Shown here one piece after another: positions 41,811 through 51,231 of a stretch of DNA of 64,000 bases. Origin of the DNA: UBA5109 sp963975155 (GTDB taxonomy: Bacteria; Pseudomonadota; Gammaproteobacteria; Pseudomonadales; Pseudohongiellaceae). Made by a program: the position numbers and the translations under genes. The stretch is taken from contig CAXBFG010000005.1 in assembly GCA_963975155.1 (NCBI GenBank), positions 62,001-126,000 of the forward strand. The letters run 5' to 3'. How positions within the stretch are numbered: the first letter of the stretch is position 1; every line of letters starts with the position of its first letter. The notes below the pieces were generated by a model. That model did not search any database. It had not been told where the DNA came from and was given only the letters and a program-made list of their open reading frames with translations.

Positions 41811-41894
41811 GGTATAAACCACAGATATTACAGAATCCCGACTGAACGGTAATCTGATTATCTTTTAATAAAGATTATTAATTGGAGATTTACA

Positions 41895-42314
41895 ATGAAA
41901 AACATGAAAAGCAAAGCTCAAAAGGGTTTTACCCTGATCGAATTGATGATCGTTATTGCGATTATCGGTATTCTGGCTGCAGTAGCTCTGCCGGCTTACC
42001 AGGATTACACTGTTCGCGCTAAAGCCTCAGAGTTAATTTTGGCATCAAGTGCTGCTAAAAACTCAATCGCTGAATATGCACTGCTGAATGGCACTCTGCC
42101 ACTTTCAACTCAGGTTTCTATTACCAGCATTACTCAAGGTATGGTTTCAAGTGTTTATTGGTCGGGTGGTTCACTAATTGTTTTGGGTAATACAACTAAC
42201 CTGACTCAGGCTGTTACTATCAAGATTGTTCCAGCTGGAGATTTCGCTCAAGGTATTACTTGGCAATGTGATGCTTTAGTTGGTACTCGTTACATGCCTT
42301 CAAGTTGTCAATAA
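41895..42314 (+). CDS. pilA: Type IV major pilin
   Basis: This is the main subunit of the type IV pilus fibre. A short basic leader ends at G11; PilD should cleave before F12, and E16 is the conserved Glu5 of mature pilin (FTLIELMIVIAIIGILAAVA). The globular domain ends in a C-terminal disulfide loop between C125 and C138. Length is 139 residues. GGAG is 8 bases before the ATG. The Ser/Thr-rich globular part and the adjacent glycosyltransferase genes make O-glycosylation plausible. Confidence 0.95.
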   Translation: MKNMKSKAQKGFTLIELMIVIAIIGILAAVALPAYQDYTVRAKASELILASSAAKNSIAEYALLNGTLPLSTQVSITSITQGMVSSVYWSGGSLIVLGNTTNLTQAVTIKIVPAGDFAQGITWQCDALVGTRYMPSSCQ

Positions 42315-42368
42315 GCCAGGTTTTATACCTAAAGCTTAACTACACAAAGATTCTTTTGTAGTAGATCG

Positions 42369-42406
42369 AAACCAGCCTTTACTCTTAGTATAGGCTGGTT
42401 TTTTTT
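42369..42406 (+). terminator. Rho-independent terminator after pilA
   Basis: AAACCAGCC and GGCTGGTTT form a perfect 9-bp stem with a 15-base loop, followed by a run of T. The next gene starts only 15 bases later. Confidence 0.93.
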
Positions 42407-42420
42407 GTAAAAAATTTCTC

Positions 42421-44370
42421 GTGAACCAGAAAAATATCAAATATCACACGCTTCTCAGCCTACTCATTCTGGGTGTGCTGTTCTTAACACTTGCGATATA
42501 TTGGCCAGGGTTATCGGGTCCATTTTTGCTTGATGACTTCACTAATATCACCTCTAACTTTGTTGATGATTTTGACAGAGAGGAGATTCTTTATGTTATT
42601 ACTCACAATAACAGTGGGGTGCTTGGCAGGCCGGTAGCTGTCTTTAGCCTGTTATTCTCGGGGATTGTGCATGGTCCAGTTCCCTGGGGTTTTAAGTATC
42701 ACAATCTTATGCTGCATTTGCTGAACGGCTTACTGATTTTCTGGATTCTTTTTAAATTATTGCCACGCTTTAATCCGCAAATAGATCAAAACAAAATAAC
42801 GCTGATCGCCGGGTTTACAGCAACGTGCTGGTTATTACACCCGCTTATGCTGAGTACCGTGCTTTATGCAGTGCAGCGTATGGCGCAATTATCTTCTTTT
42901 TTCACTTTAGCTGCGTTGTTAACTTATATCTTTGCAAGAGAGTCTGCACTGACTCATTCTGTTAGGCACTATTGTTTTGCTTATCTGTTTTTTCCTTTAT
43001 TTCTTGTCCTGTCATTGCTGTCCAAGGAAAACGGTGCACTTATCCCGTTTTATTTGCTGGCAATTGAAATTACCGCCTATCAATTTAAATTTAACAATTC
43101 CTTAGAAAGAAACAGGGTAATTGCTTTTTTAGGTGTTTTTGCAGCTCTACCCATCATGCTTGGTGGGATCTATGTGCTTACTCACTTTGATAGTTTATTA
43201 AATTATTCGGTACGCGACTTTACTTTGGCCGAACGCTTAATGACACAACTTCATGTTGTTGTTTTCTATATAAAATTGATTCTCTTGCCTTCAATGTCCG
43301 ATATGTCCCTATTTCATGATGGATGGAAATTTACCGAGCGGATGGATGTTTTAACCTTCGTTTTACTGCTTGGACTTTGCACCATAATTGCATTTGCAAT
43401 CTATGTAAGGAAGAAAGCGCCAGTACTGAGCTTCGGTATCGCGTGGTTTATCATCTCTCATTTGCTGGAATCAACATTTCTCAGTCTGGAACTGGTCTTT
43501 GAGCATCGGAATTATCTGGCCGCTCTAGGGCTTCTGCTTATTCTGTTCTACTATTTATTTACCATGGCTAAAGAGAGAGTCAGTTTTTTTATCACGTTTA
43601 TCATTGTCGCACTGTTCTCTTTTATGACGGCTGTCAGGGCAAATGAATGGAAAAATGTTGAATTGATTTATTCCATTGCAGTGCAGGATCATCCGGAATC
43701 CATTCGAGCCCAGACGATTTACGCCAATATTCTATACTCACAAGGAAATTTGCAGGAGGCAATAAATCACCTTGATGTTGTTATTGATCTGGATAGGACA
43801 GAATATGGAAGCACTTTACAAAAACTGGTTTATTTATGTGTAGCAGATGGCAATATAAATAATCCATCTACTTCCTCAGATATAAATAACTTGTATAGTG
43901 AAGCCTATAACAGAGCCGGAGCTTACCCGGCCTCACCATATTCCTTTAATGGTATAGATATTCTCCATTCTGTTGTCAGGGATCAAAAGTGTCCTCACAT
44001 AGATCTGCAACAGGTTTTGGATATTATTATGGTTGCAATGACCCAGGCAGATAATCAGATAAATAAAGAGTTTCTAGGATTTTTGCAGCGCCAGGCGGGC
44101 CAGATCTATTATGAACAGGGCGATTATATCAAAGGCTTCGAATACACAATTGCGGCCTATGAAAATACCGGCCTTACCAGTATTCTAGCAGAAGCAATCG
44201 ATGTGCAAATTCAGCTAAGAGCGTTTGAAAGCGCCGAACACCTGATAACACTTATCGAAGAAGATGATGAGGGCGGATTCCGCTCGGAAATCTTCAGGAT
44301 TAACGAGTTAAAAGAAACACTTAACAAGGCCAGAGAAGCACAAGCTCAGCAGACTCGAGAAGGGAATTAA
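42421..44370 (+). CDS. Membrane GT-C/TPR protein, candidate pilin O-glycosyltransferase
   Basis: The N-terminal two thirds (about 1-410) contain ten or so membrane helices. The first outward loop carries LLDDF, a paired-aspartate motif like that of GT-C enzymes using polyprenyl-phosphate sugars, and FEHRNYLAALG lies before the last helices as in TMTC-type proteins. The C-terminal third (about 430-640) looks like TPR repeats (IRAQTIYANILYSQGNLQEAINHLD). Start is GTG without a visible ribosome-binding site; no earlier start fits because the pilA terminator lies just upstream. A glycosyltransferase acting on pilin is inferred from fold and position; the sugar and target are unknown. Length is 649 residues. 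Confidence 0.7.
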   Translation: MNQKNIKYHTLLSLLILGVLFLTLAIYWPGLSGPFLLDDFTNITSNFVDDFDREEILYVITHNNSGVLGRPVAVFSLLFSGIVHGPVPWGFKYHNLMLHLLNGLLIFWILFKLLPRFNPQIDQNKITLIAGFTATCWLLHPLMLSTVLYAVQRMAQLSSFFTLAALLTYIFARESALTHSVRHYCFAYLFFPLFLVLSLLSKENGALIPFYLLAIEITAYQFKFNNSLERNRVIAFLGVFAALPIMLGGIYVLTHFDSLLNYSVRDFTLAERLMTQLHVVVFYIKLILLPSMSDMSLFHDGWKFTERMDVLTFVLLLGLCTIIAFAIYVRKKAPVLSFGIAWFIISHLLESTFLSLELVFEHRNYLAALGLLLILFYYLFTMAKERVSFFITFIIVALFSFMTAVRANEWKNVELIYSIAVQDHPESIRAQTIYANILYSQGNLQEAINHLDVVIDLDRTEYGSTLQKLVYLCVADGNINNPSTSSDINNLYSEAYNRAGAYPASPYSFNGIDILHSVVRDQKCPHIDLQQVLDIIMVAMTQADNQINKEFLGFLQRQAGQIYYEQGDYIKGFEYTIAAYENTGLTSILAEAIDVQIQLRAFESAEHLITLIEEDDEGGFRSEIFRINELKETLNKAREAQAQQTREGN

Positions 44371-44372
44371 GA

Positions 44373-45239
44373 ATGACGACGAACATTAATGAGTTTTCAA
44401 TAGTCATTCCTGCCAAGAATGAAGCTGAGAATCTGAAAAAATTATTACCGGAATTAATAAAACTGCATCCACAGGCGGAAATATTGGTTGTCAATGATGG
44501 ATCCAGTGATTCCACGGCAGAAGTTTGTGAGAGCCACCATGTCAAAGTGCTTAGCCATTCTTATAGCAAGGGTAATGGAGCGGCAATAAAAACCGGCGCC
44601 AGAAACGCGAGCCAGAAAGTGGTGGTCTTTATGGATGCAGACGGCCAACATCGGCCAAAAGATATTCAGCGTTTGTTGGAAAGATTACATCAAGGTGCTG
44701 ACATGGTTATTGGTGCACGCACCAGAGAATCGCAAGCCAGTTTCGGAAGGCTACTGGCAAATTCAATATACAATAAACTATCCAGTTGGATATCAGGTCA
44801 GAATATTCTTGATCTTACTTCCGGTTTTAGGGCTGTTTACAGAAAGAAATTTATTCAGTTCTTATATTTATTACCGAATGGGTTTTCTTATCCGACTACC
44901 AGTACGATGGCTTTTTTTCGGGCCGGTTATTCGGTTGAATATATATCCATAGAGGCCGGTGAGAGAATAGGTAAAAGTCATATTAACATTATCAAGGATG
45001 GTCTCAGGTTTCTCGTAATCATTTTTAAAATTGGAACACTATATTCTCCGCTGAAAATATTTCTGCCCTTTTCCTTTATATTTTTCCTGATTGGCCTTGT
45101 GTACTATATTTATACCTATTTTAGTTCCCATGCCTTTACCAATATGGGCGTAGTGCTGTTTACCAGTTCAATCATCATTTTTCTGATTGGTCTGGTATCT
45201 GAACAAATCACCGCGCTTATCTACAAGGATTCGGAATAA
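44373..45239 (+). CDS. GT2 glycosyltransferase, polyprenyl-phosphate-sugar synthase type
   Basis: The GT-A fold is shown by VIPAKNEAENL, VVNDGSSDST and the metal-binding DADGQH; ERIGKSHI corresponds to the (R)xGxSK region of dolichol-phosphate-mannose synthase-like enzymes. Two C-terminal membrane helices (about 225-245 and 255-278) resemble the GtrB/DPM subgroup that loads a sugar onto a polyprenyl phosphate. It follows the GT-C gene by two bases, so a donor-maker plus transferase pair is a reasonable inference. Length is 288 residues. Confidence 0.8.
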   Translation: MTTNINEFSIVIPAKNEAENLKKLLPELIKLHPQAEILVVNDGSSDSTAEVCESHHVKVLSHSYSKGNGAAIKTGARNASQKVVVFMDADGQHRPKDIQRLLERLHQGADMVIGARTRESQASFGRLLANSIYNKLSSWISGQNILDLTSGFRAVYRKKFIQFLYLLPNGFSYPTTSTMAFFRAGYSVEYISIEAGERIGKSHINIIKDGLRFLVIIFKIGTLYSPLKIFLPFSFIFFLIGLVYYIYTYFSSHAFTNMGVVLFTSSIIIFLIGLVSEQITALIYKDSE

Positions 45240-45248
45240 ACGCCGCCA

Positions 45249-46388
45249 GTGAAAACCATTGTTCTTGTTACCACGTCATACCCTTCTGTTAATGATGGAA
45301 GTGAAGCGGCTGGATCTTTTGTAGAGGATTTCGCCGAAGAATTATCAAAAAAAGTTAAGGTTATTATTCTGGCTCCCGGTCAGGAAAAAAACGATTTGCC
45401 TTTGTATGGAAATTTACAAGTCAAAAGATACGCTGCAAGTTCCTTACCCCTCTCGCTTCTGAAAATATCCAGACCCTGGCATTGGCTTCCCATCTTAAGA
45501 GTATTGCGCTCGGGAAATAGATCGCTGGAACAAATCATAAAAAAAGAGCGTATCGACCATATATTTGCTCTTTGGGTATTACCATCGGGTTGGTGGGCCT
45601 TAAAGATCAAGAAAAAGTATGCTATTCCTTATTCAACCTGGGCCTTAGGTAGTGATATATGGAGTCTTGGGAAAATCCCACTGGTCCGCTCGTTATTAAA
45701 CAGGGTTTTGCAGGAGAGTCAGCAGAATTTTGCTGATGGCTATCAACTTGCCGATGAAGTAAAAGCTATATCAGCAAGAGAATGCAAATTTTTAGCGAGC
45801 ACCCGTAAACTTGCTCTGCCCACCCAGGAAAACCTGCTACATACACAGCCAGATTCGAAAAGATTTAAATTAGCTTTTCTGGGCAGATGGCATTCGAATA
45901 AAGGCATCGATATTCTCTTGCAAGCTATAAGCCTGCTTGATGATGCAGTATGGGATAAGATTTCAGAACTGCGAATTTATGGTGGTGGCCCACTTCAGGA
46001 TAGTGTTATTGAGGGTGTCGGCAGATTAGAACGGCAGGGCAGACAAATCACTCTTGGTGGGTATCTGGATAAAGCGGGCGCAGCAAGACTGCTCAGTTGG
46101 GCTGATTATGTTTTGATCCCGTCCCGTATAGAGAGTATTCCGGTGATATTTTCTGACGCCATGAAGATGGGCAGGCCGGTACTATCAACGCCTGTAGGAG
46201 ATCTGAGCAAGTTAATCAGTCAATATGAATGTGGTTTACTTGCGAAAAACGTTTCAGCAACTGCCTATGCAGAATTGTTAGATAAGGCACTGCAACAAGA
46301 TAAAAATATATTTGCTGCGGGTGTTGCTCGTGCAGCAGAGGACTTTTCATTGCCGGTAATTGCAGAAAAATTTTATCAATCTTTGTGA
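45249..46388 (+). CDS. GT4-family glycosyltransferase
   Basis: This is a cytoplasmic, GT-B fold retaining glycosyltransferase of 379 residues. The acceptor half opens with VLVTTSYPSVNDGSEAAGSF. The donor half has FLGRWHSNKGIDILLQAI, LRIYGGGPLQ, and the E-x7-E-like segment PSRIESIPVIFSDAMKMGRPV. Translation starts at GTG, 9 bases after the GT2 gene, so the three plus-strand genes form one unit. The acceptor is unknown. Its 3' end overlaps the convergent methyltransferase gene by 13 bases. Confidence 0.82.
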   Translation: MKTIVLVTTSYPSVNDGSEAAGSFVEDFAEELSKKVKVIILAPGQEKNDLPLYGNLQVKRYAASSLPLSLLKISRPWHWLPILRVLRSGNRSLEQIIKKERIDHIFALWVLPSGWWALKIKKKYAIPYSTWALGSDIWSLGKIPLVRSLLNRVLQESQQNFADGYQLADEVKAISARECKFLASTRKLALPTQENLLHTQPDSKRFKLAFLGRWHSNKGIDILLQAISLLDDAVWDKISELRIYGGGPLQDSVIEGVGRLERQGRQITLGGYLDKAGAARLLSWADYVLIPSRIESIPVIFSDAMKMGRPVLSTPVGDLSKLISQYECGLLAKNVSATAYAELLDKALQQDKNIFAAGVARAAEDFSLPVIAEKFYQSL

Positions 46389-47059
46389 ATGTTATGACTG
46401 GATTTTTCGAGTACAAGCCCGATGTGCAGGCGCGGGAAGAATGTGTAGGGCATGTTAAAAAACTTTGTCACAATTAAATTTGAATCAAGCAGATTTTCCC
46501 TCAGGATATTTTCAAATTCACTTCGCCTGAAATATTTTACTTCCCCACCGGTAGGCGAAAAGTAGCTTAACTGCAATCTTCTTCGCCATGCGGTAAGAAA
46601 ATTATAATAGGGTTCAATAAGGATCAGTTTTCCCCGGGGAGCCAGGCAATCCCATAGCTTCTTTAATGCATCTTTTCTCTCGGCAGGGCTAAGGTACATC
46701 AAAACCGTTACCAGTAGTATCGCGTCATACTGTTTGTCCGTTTTGAAATCGACAAGGCTGCCTGTATAGCAAGCTCCGACATTTGCTATATATGAATGGG
46801 CAAATTCATCGCACAGTTCTACACCATTAAATTCAGTATCTGGAAGGTTTTCTTTTAAAGGTAAGGATAAACGGCCATAGCCACAACCAACATCAAGAAT
46901 TGAAGCCGGGTTATCAGGTAAATTTTTGCTGATAAACTCCAGGTGTTCCTGGTGTAGTTTTTGATTGAAAGAAGCAGGAAAATTTTTGAACAATACAGCG
47001 CGATTGGTATTGCCGAGCTCCTTTTGACGTGAATCCCACTGATCTTTAATCTGGTTCAT
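46376..47059 (-). CDS. Class I SAM-dependent methyltransferase
   Basis: Motif I ILDVGCGYGRLSLP is at about 54-67; later motifs are YDAILLVTVLMYLSP and LAPRGKLILIEPYY. The substrate is unknown; context suggests a glycan or a lipid carrier. ATG 47059 is chosen, giving 227 residues and a 14-base overlap with the upstream flippase-like gene. An earlier in-frame ATG would add 22 residues that run deep into that gene. Translation is probably coupled to it. Confidence 0.75.
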   Translation of the reverse strand: MNQIKDQWDSRQKELGNTNRAVLFKNFPASFNQKLHQEHLEFISKNLPDNPASILDVGCGYGRLSLPLKENLPDTEFNGVELCDEFAHSYIANVGACYTGSLVDFKTDKQYDAILLVTVLMYLSPAERKDALKKLWDCLAPRGKLILIEPYYNFLTAWRRRLQLSYFSPTGGEVKYFRRSEFENILRENLLDSNLIVTKFFNMPYTFFPRLHIGLVLEKSSHNIHKD

Positions 47060-47984
47060 AATTAGCCTGTAGCTTGCTGTCTGGAATTTCCGTATGCAGT
47101 AAAGCCAGGGAAGAAGGTGCACCAAACAGGATGCTGGTCAGTATCATGCCAAGACGGTTGGTAAAAGCAACGATTAAACCCATCTCTATATCGACTCCAT
47201 ATAAACTCATCAGGGCCATCAGGCTCACGTCATAAGCTCCAAGTCCCATTGGCAGGGTTGAAATGATGCCAGCAAAAACTGCCACAATACTAATAGCAAA
47301 GATTTGGTAGGAAGAAATCTCTATTCCCAGTGCTTCAACAATAACAAGGTGCCTGACACCATATAGCAGTATATCGACTGTCAGGGTTAACAGGACCAAA
47401 ATAATAATGTGTCCTGGAACAGACCGAAATGTTGCCAGAGGAAGCCAGCCTTTTAGTCTCAACAACCATAATAGCAAGAGACCCAGGCCAAAGAGTGCAA
47501 GTAACAAAACGACAGGACTAATATAGGAAGAATAATAGTCGCCAATTTCAGGAATGCTGATGATAAGCAGCAAGGCAATAATGCTCCAGCTCGCCAGACT
47601 GAAGAAGCCGTCCATGGTCATTATTTGGATTATTTTTTTTCCTTTTAGTTTGAGAAAGTGTGATAACAGGAATAAACGCAGGGGAAGGCCTAGTTTGAGC
47701 GGCAAGGAATAACTCAGTAAGGCCGTTATATTGAAGCAGGCAAAAATACTTATAAATTTGGACTGACCCTGTATGTGCAAGGCGTAAGCAGACCAGCGTA
47801 TAGGTTCGGCAAAAAAATGACAGGCATAAAGTAAAACCAGGAGCAATAAAACACTGGGGTTAAGAAGATTTGAGAGCTGAGAAAATGCGTTTTCTGAAAC
47901 CAGATTCTGCAGGATAATTATCGACGCGATCAGGCAGGCAATAATGCAACAAAGGCCCAGAATTCGTCCTTTGCTGATTATCAT
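47046..47984 (-). CDS. UPF0104 / lysylphosphatidylglycerol synthase TM-region protein
   Basis: This 312-residue protein has about eight membrane helices. The family signature is visible in ACFNITALLSYSLPLKLG, where this family often has a Pro/Gly-rich loop, and in GIISTLPMGLGAYDVSLMALMSLYG. Members include the membrane domain of MprF, AglD-like proteins and candidate lipid flippases in glycan loci. A role in moving or using a lipid-linked sugar is inferred from position only. The 3' end overlaps the downstream methyltransferase gene. Confidence 0.78.
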   Translation of the reverse strand: MIISKGRILGLCCIIACLIASIIILQNLVSENAFSQLSNLLNPSVLLLLVLLYACHFFAEPIRWSAYALHIQGQSKFISIFACFNITALLSYSLPLKLGLPLRLFLLSHFLKLKGKKIIQIMTMDGFFSLASWSIIALLLIISIPEIGDYYSSYISPVVLLLALFGLGLLLLWLLRLKGWLPLATFRSVPGHIIILVLLTLTVDILLYGVRHLVIVEALGIEISSYQIFAISIVAVFAGIISTLPMGLGAYDVSLMALMSLYGVDIEMGLIVAFTNRLGMILTSILFGAPSSLALLHTEIPDSKLQANYEPD

Positions 47985-48170
47985 GGTTGAGTAGAATGTC
48001 GCACTTTATGGTTTGTATTCATAATATAATGCTGAGTATTGTGCTTTAATTGTGCATTAAACCCGGTACGACTTTGCTGGCAAGATAGAGCTTGGCTGAC
48101 TTGTTGATTGATCAGTTATCAGTCAGTTGTCGATCATCAAGTGTACCGATATTTTAAGGAGATTTCATTA

Positions 48171-48917
48171 ATGTCTGAGGACAAAAAGTTTCAGGAATTT
48201 TATTCTAAAGAAGCTGAAGTATATGAACAAAGACGTTATGAAACGCCCTATGGGCTATTGTTTCGACGCTTGCATCACGCACTGTTAAGTAAGGAGCTAG
48301 CGAAGGTTCCAGTCAGTGCAAAGTGTCTTGAAGTGGCTTGTGGTACCGGTCATACCACTCGCTTACTGGCTCAGTACTTTGATACCGTCACTGCCTGTGA
48401 TCTCACTCCGGCAATGATGTCAAAAAATCAAAAAAGCGAAAATGTCAGTAATGTTGAATATTTGCAAGCTAATGCCTTCGAATTGCCATTTCCGGATAAC
48501 AGCGTTGAGGTACTGGTATCAACTCGTTTTTTACATTTGTTTCCCTGGCATGACCAGGCACGGTTGTTCGAAGAATTTCATCGGGTACTTGTGCCAGGAG
48601 GCAGACTCCTGATCGATTTTGACAACATTGTGCCACGTTGGTTATATGTGCTTCCTCACTTTATTTATAACCTCTTGCGGTATAAGCGAGCAGCTCCCTT
48701 TTCCATCTATAATTTTTCCGGAGCTACCATGAAAGCCATAGCTAATACAGGCTTTGAAAACCTGAATTCACAAGGCGTTGGCGGCTGGCATCTGGCCTTT
48801 ATCAACAAAATTTCGACGGCTTTAAGTTATCGACTGGGATTAAAACATCGAAACTTGCCCTTACGCTTGATAGCCGAACAATTTCTCATCAGTGGTACCA
48901 AAAAAATATCCTCATGA
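48171..48917 (+). CDS. Class I SAM-dependent methyltransferase (UbiE-like)
   Basis: Motif I LEVACGTGHTTRLLA starts at residue 53. DLTPAMMSKNQ, NAFELPFPDNSVEVLVSTRFLHLFP and EEFHRVLVPGGRLLIDFD follow in order. ATG 48171 is set by AAGGAG 9 bases upstream; an in-frame start 63 bases earlier lacks a ribosome-binding site. Length is 248 residues. It overlaps the following glycosyltransferase by four bases (ATGA), so the two probably act on the same product. Confidence 0.8.
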   Translation: MSEDKKFQEFYSKEAEVYEQRRYETPYGLLFRRLHHALLSKELAKVPVSAKCLEVACGTGHTTRLLAQYFDTVTACDLTPAMMSKNQKSENVSNVEYLQANAFELPFPDNSVEVLVSTRFLHLFPWHDQARLFEEFHRVLVPGGRLLIDFDNIVPRWLYVLPHFIYNLLRYKRAAPFSIYNFSGATMKAIANTGFENLNSQGVGGWHLAFINKISTALSYRLGLKHRNLPLRLIAEQFLISGTKKISS

Positions 48918-50008
48918 AGGTACTCTTCGTAGCGCCACGCATTTGTACACCCTGGACCGAGGGACGCAAGAAATTTGTTCTGGATCTGATCAGTCAGGTT
49001 GAAAATCAGTGGCAACTTTCTGGTTTGGTTACTATCGATGCAGGCGAAGTAACGAGTGTCCCTGACCATTTCAGGGTGATTGAAGTCGCTGCCAGCAAGG
49101 AGCACATTTTCACCTTGAAAAATGCATTGCCGCTAGCTATTGAGGCACACAAACCGGATATGCTGTGTTTCTTTCCTTTTGGAGTTTTCGAAGGTCTACG
49201 TGGTCTGGCTAATCTCTGGTTGATTCGATCTGTAGAACGGATCTGTGCTAAAAATAATCTTCCCTGCTGTACCTTAATGTACTCTCTGACAGCAGAAGCC
49301 CGCGGTTTTTTCCATCGCCGCTTACTCAAACGAGTATATTTCAATCAATACACAGATTCTGCAAACAGCATACGTTTTGGGGTGAAATTGCCGGAGTTTA
49401 ACTTACCTGCAACTCATTCAGGGTCTGCAAAAACTTTACTTTTTATGTCTGGGGAAGCGGGTGAAAATATGGACAGGCTTGCTTATGTTCTGGATGTCAG
49501 AGGCCTGCGTCTGCTTTTACAGAGCGGTAAAGAGTTGGCAGCCAGAGGTTATCAGTTAATTGTCGCAGCTCCGCTACTGAAAAATTTTGACCTGCTGGAG
49601 GCACTGAAATCGCACACTAACAATACCTGGCCTCGAGAAAATATTAGTTTTCAGCAAGAAGTAAGGTTTCCGGATATTTATCTGAAAGCAGGAGTCTTTG
49701 TATTTCCCTATGCGCAGGAAGAAATGCAGTTCATTCCCACCTCAATTGTTGAAGCCATGTATTTTGGTATCCCGGTGCTATTACCAAGGTTGAAATTTTT
49801 ACGGCAGTTTTATGAAGGTCAGCCAAAAGCAATGGTTTATGAGCCAGGCAGTGTAAGTTCATTAATAGATCAGATTGATAGCCTTCAAAAAAATGAACAA
49901 AACATGCCTGATATTCGGCTCAAGGCCAGACATTTTATTGATCATGAATATGATATTGCCAATACTGCAGTTGATATTGAGAGGGCCTACAGGGAACTCA
50001 AAAGCTGA
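48914..50008 (+). CDS. GT4-like glycosyltransferase
   Basis: This 364-residue protein has the GT-B layout. KVLFVAPRICTPWTEG at the N terminus, then the donor-side segment FVFPYAQEEMQFIPTSIVEAMYFG with its E..E spacing, and a final helix typical of family 4. The middle part is divergent and the donor sugar cannot be named. It is translationally coupled to the methyltransferase gene before it and converges on the aminotransferase gene, with only 7 bases between stop codons. Confidence 0.72.
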   Translation: MKVLFVAPRICTPWTEGRKKFVLDLISQVENQWQLSGLVTIDAGEVTSVPDHFRVIEVAASKEHIFTLKNALPLAIEAHKPDMLCFFPFGVFEGLRGLANLWLIRSVERICAKNNLPCCTLMYSLTAEARGFFHRRLLKRVYFNQYTDSANSIRFGVKLPEFNLPATHSGSAKTLLFMSGEAGENMDRLAYVLDVRGLRLLLQSGKELAARGYQLIVAAPLLKNFDLLEALKSHTNNTWPRENISFQQEVRFPDIYLKAGVFVFPYAQEEMQFIPTSIVEAMYFGIPVLLPRLKFLRQFYEGQPKAMVYEPGSVSSLIDQIDSLQKNEQNMPDIRLKARHFIDHEYDIANTAVDIERAYRELKS

Positions 50009-50011
50009 ATA

Positions 50012-50031
50012 CTTATTAAGCAGATAATAAG
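50012..50031. terminator. Hairpin between convergent glycan genes
   Basis: CTTATTA and TAATAAG form a 7-bp AT stem with a 6-base loop over the aminotransferase stop codon, followed on the plus strand by GCTTTTG. It may end transcripts from the left. Confidence 0.35.
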
Positions 50032-51176
50032 GCTTTTGTGGTTTCGATGATGTAATCAATTTCAGGCTGTTTAAGCGTTGCACTGAATGGCAGACTCACC
50101 GTTGTTTCACCGACTTTTTTTGCACAGGGATAATCCTCAGCTTTCCATTGATAAGTCTCACGATAGTACTGATGGGAAGGTATGCTTTGATAATGCACTC
50201 CTGTACCAATCCCCTTTTTGTGTAATTCCAGCATAAATTGATCCCTACTGATGGCTGCTGATTTTTCATCAATTAATACTGGAAACAGATGGTAGGCAGC
50301 TTTGCTGTCAGCATCTCCCGGATTAGGTAGCTGTATAGGCAAGCCACTAAAAGCTGATATATATTGCTGAAACAGTGTTTGCCGTTTTTGCCAGTTAATA
50401 TCCAGTCGAGCCAGTTGGTGAATGCCAAGTGCTGCCTGTAAATCCATCATGTTGTATTTGAAGCCGGGTTCAACAACCTGATAATGCTTATAACCGTTAT
50501 CGCTAAAACGTGACCATGCATCTGTGCTCATGCCATGCAAGGCCAGTGTTTTAATACGTTCAATATTATCCTGCTGTTTACCAATAACCATACCGCCCTC
50601 ACCAGTGGTCATGTTTTTTGTGACATAGAAACTGAAGCAGCCAAAATCACCGATGGTGCCCAGTTTCTCACCTTTGTATTCCGACTCTATGGCATGTGCA
50701 CAATCTTCAATGACTTTGAGTTTATATTGCCTGGCAATGGCCATAATGGCATCCATATCACAGGGGCTGCCTGAATAATGCACGATAACAATGGCTTTAG
50801 TGCGCGGTGTAATTTTGCGAATGATCTCTTCGGGATCTATATTGTATGTATCGCTTTTGATATCGGCTAATACGGGAGTACAGCCTGCATGTATGATGGC
50901 ATTTATTGTTGCGCAAAATGTCATGCTTGTCGTGATGACTTCATCACCCTTAGCCAGCCCGGCCGCAAGCATACTTAGATGTAGAGCAGCAGTGCAGGAA
51001 TTGACGGCAGCGACCTGCGCTGTCTCAATTCCTTTATAGTTGGCGAAATCCTGTTCGAACTTTTTAACCTTAGGTCCGGTGCCCAACCAGCAGCTATCGA
51101 GTGAATCCATCAACTCAGCTTTTTCAGCCTGCTGGATATCGGGTTTACCAAAAACAATATAGGGTAGCTTGCTCAT
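50016..51176 (-). CDS. DegT/DnrJ/EryC1/StrS-family sugar aminotransferase
   Basis: This is a PLP enzyme that typically transfers an amino group to a keto-sugar nucleotide. VNSCTAALHLSMLAAGL binds the cofactor phosphate, VIEDCAHAIES carries the aspartate, and the PLP lysine is K187 in FYVTKNMTTGEGG. FKYNMMDLQAALGIHQL and HYQSIPSHQYY are further family marks. Length is 386 residues. It implies an amino sugar in the glycan made by this block, but the 4,6-dehydratase usually needed is not in the window. Confidence 0.88.
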   Translation of the reverse strand: MSKLPYIVFGKPDIQQAEKAELMDSLDSCWLGTGPKVKKFEQDFANYKGIETAQVAAVNSCTAALHLSMLAAGLAKGDEVITTSMTFCATINAIIHAGCTPVLADIKSDTYNIDPEEIIRKITPRTKAIVIVHYSGSPCDMDAIMAIARQYKLKVIEDCAHAIESEYKGEKLGTIGDFGCFSFYVTKNMTTGEGGMVIGKQQDNIERIKTLALHGMSTDAWSRFSDNGYKHYQVVEPGFKYNMMDLQAALGIHQLARLDINWQKRQTLFQQYISAFSGLPIQLPNPGDADSKAAYHLFPVLIDEKSAAISRDQFMLELHKKGIGTGVHYQSIPSHQYYRETYQWKAEDYPCAKKVGETTVSLPFSATLKQPEIDYIIETTKALLSA

Positions 51177-51231
51177 TAGACTGATGTATATCCTGTTATT
51201 CGTTCATCGAATTATCATGCCTGAAACAGTT

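Larger units (their letters stand above)
41531..41894. other. Divergent pilB-pilA control region
   Basis: This 364-base AT-rich gap has no gene. It holds a tandem TGTC-type repeat (41617-41642) and a sigma-54 promoter for pilA (41795-41810). I see no confident promoter for pilB; the TTGACA hexamers are on the plus strand and are interpreted here as regulator sites. Confidence 0.7.
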
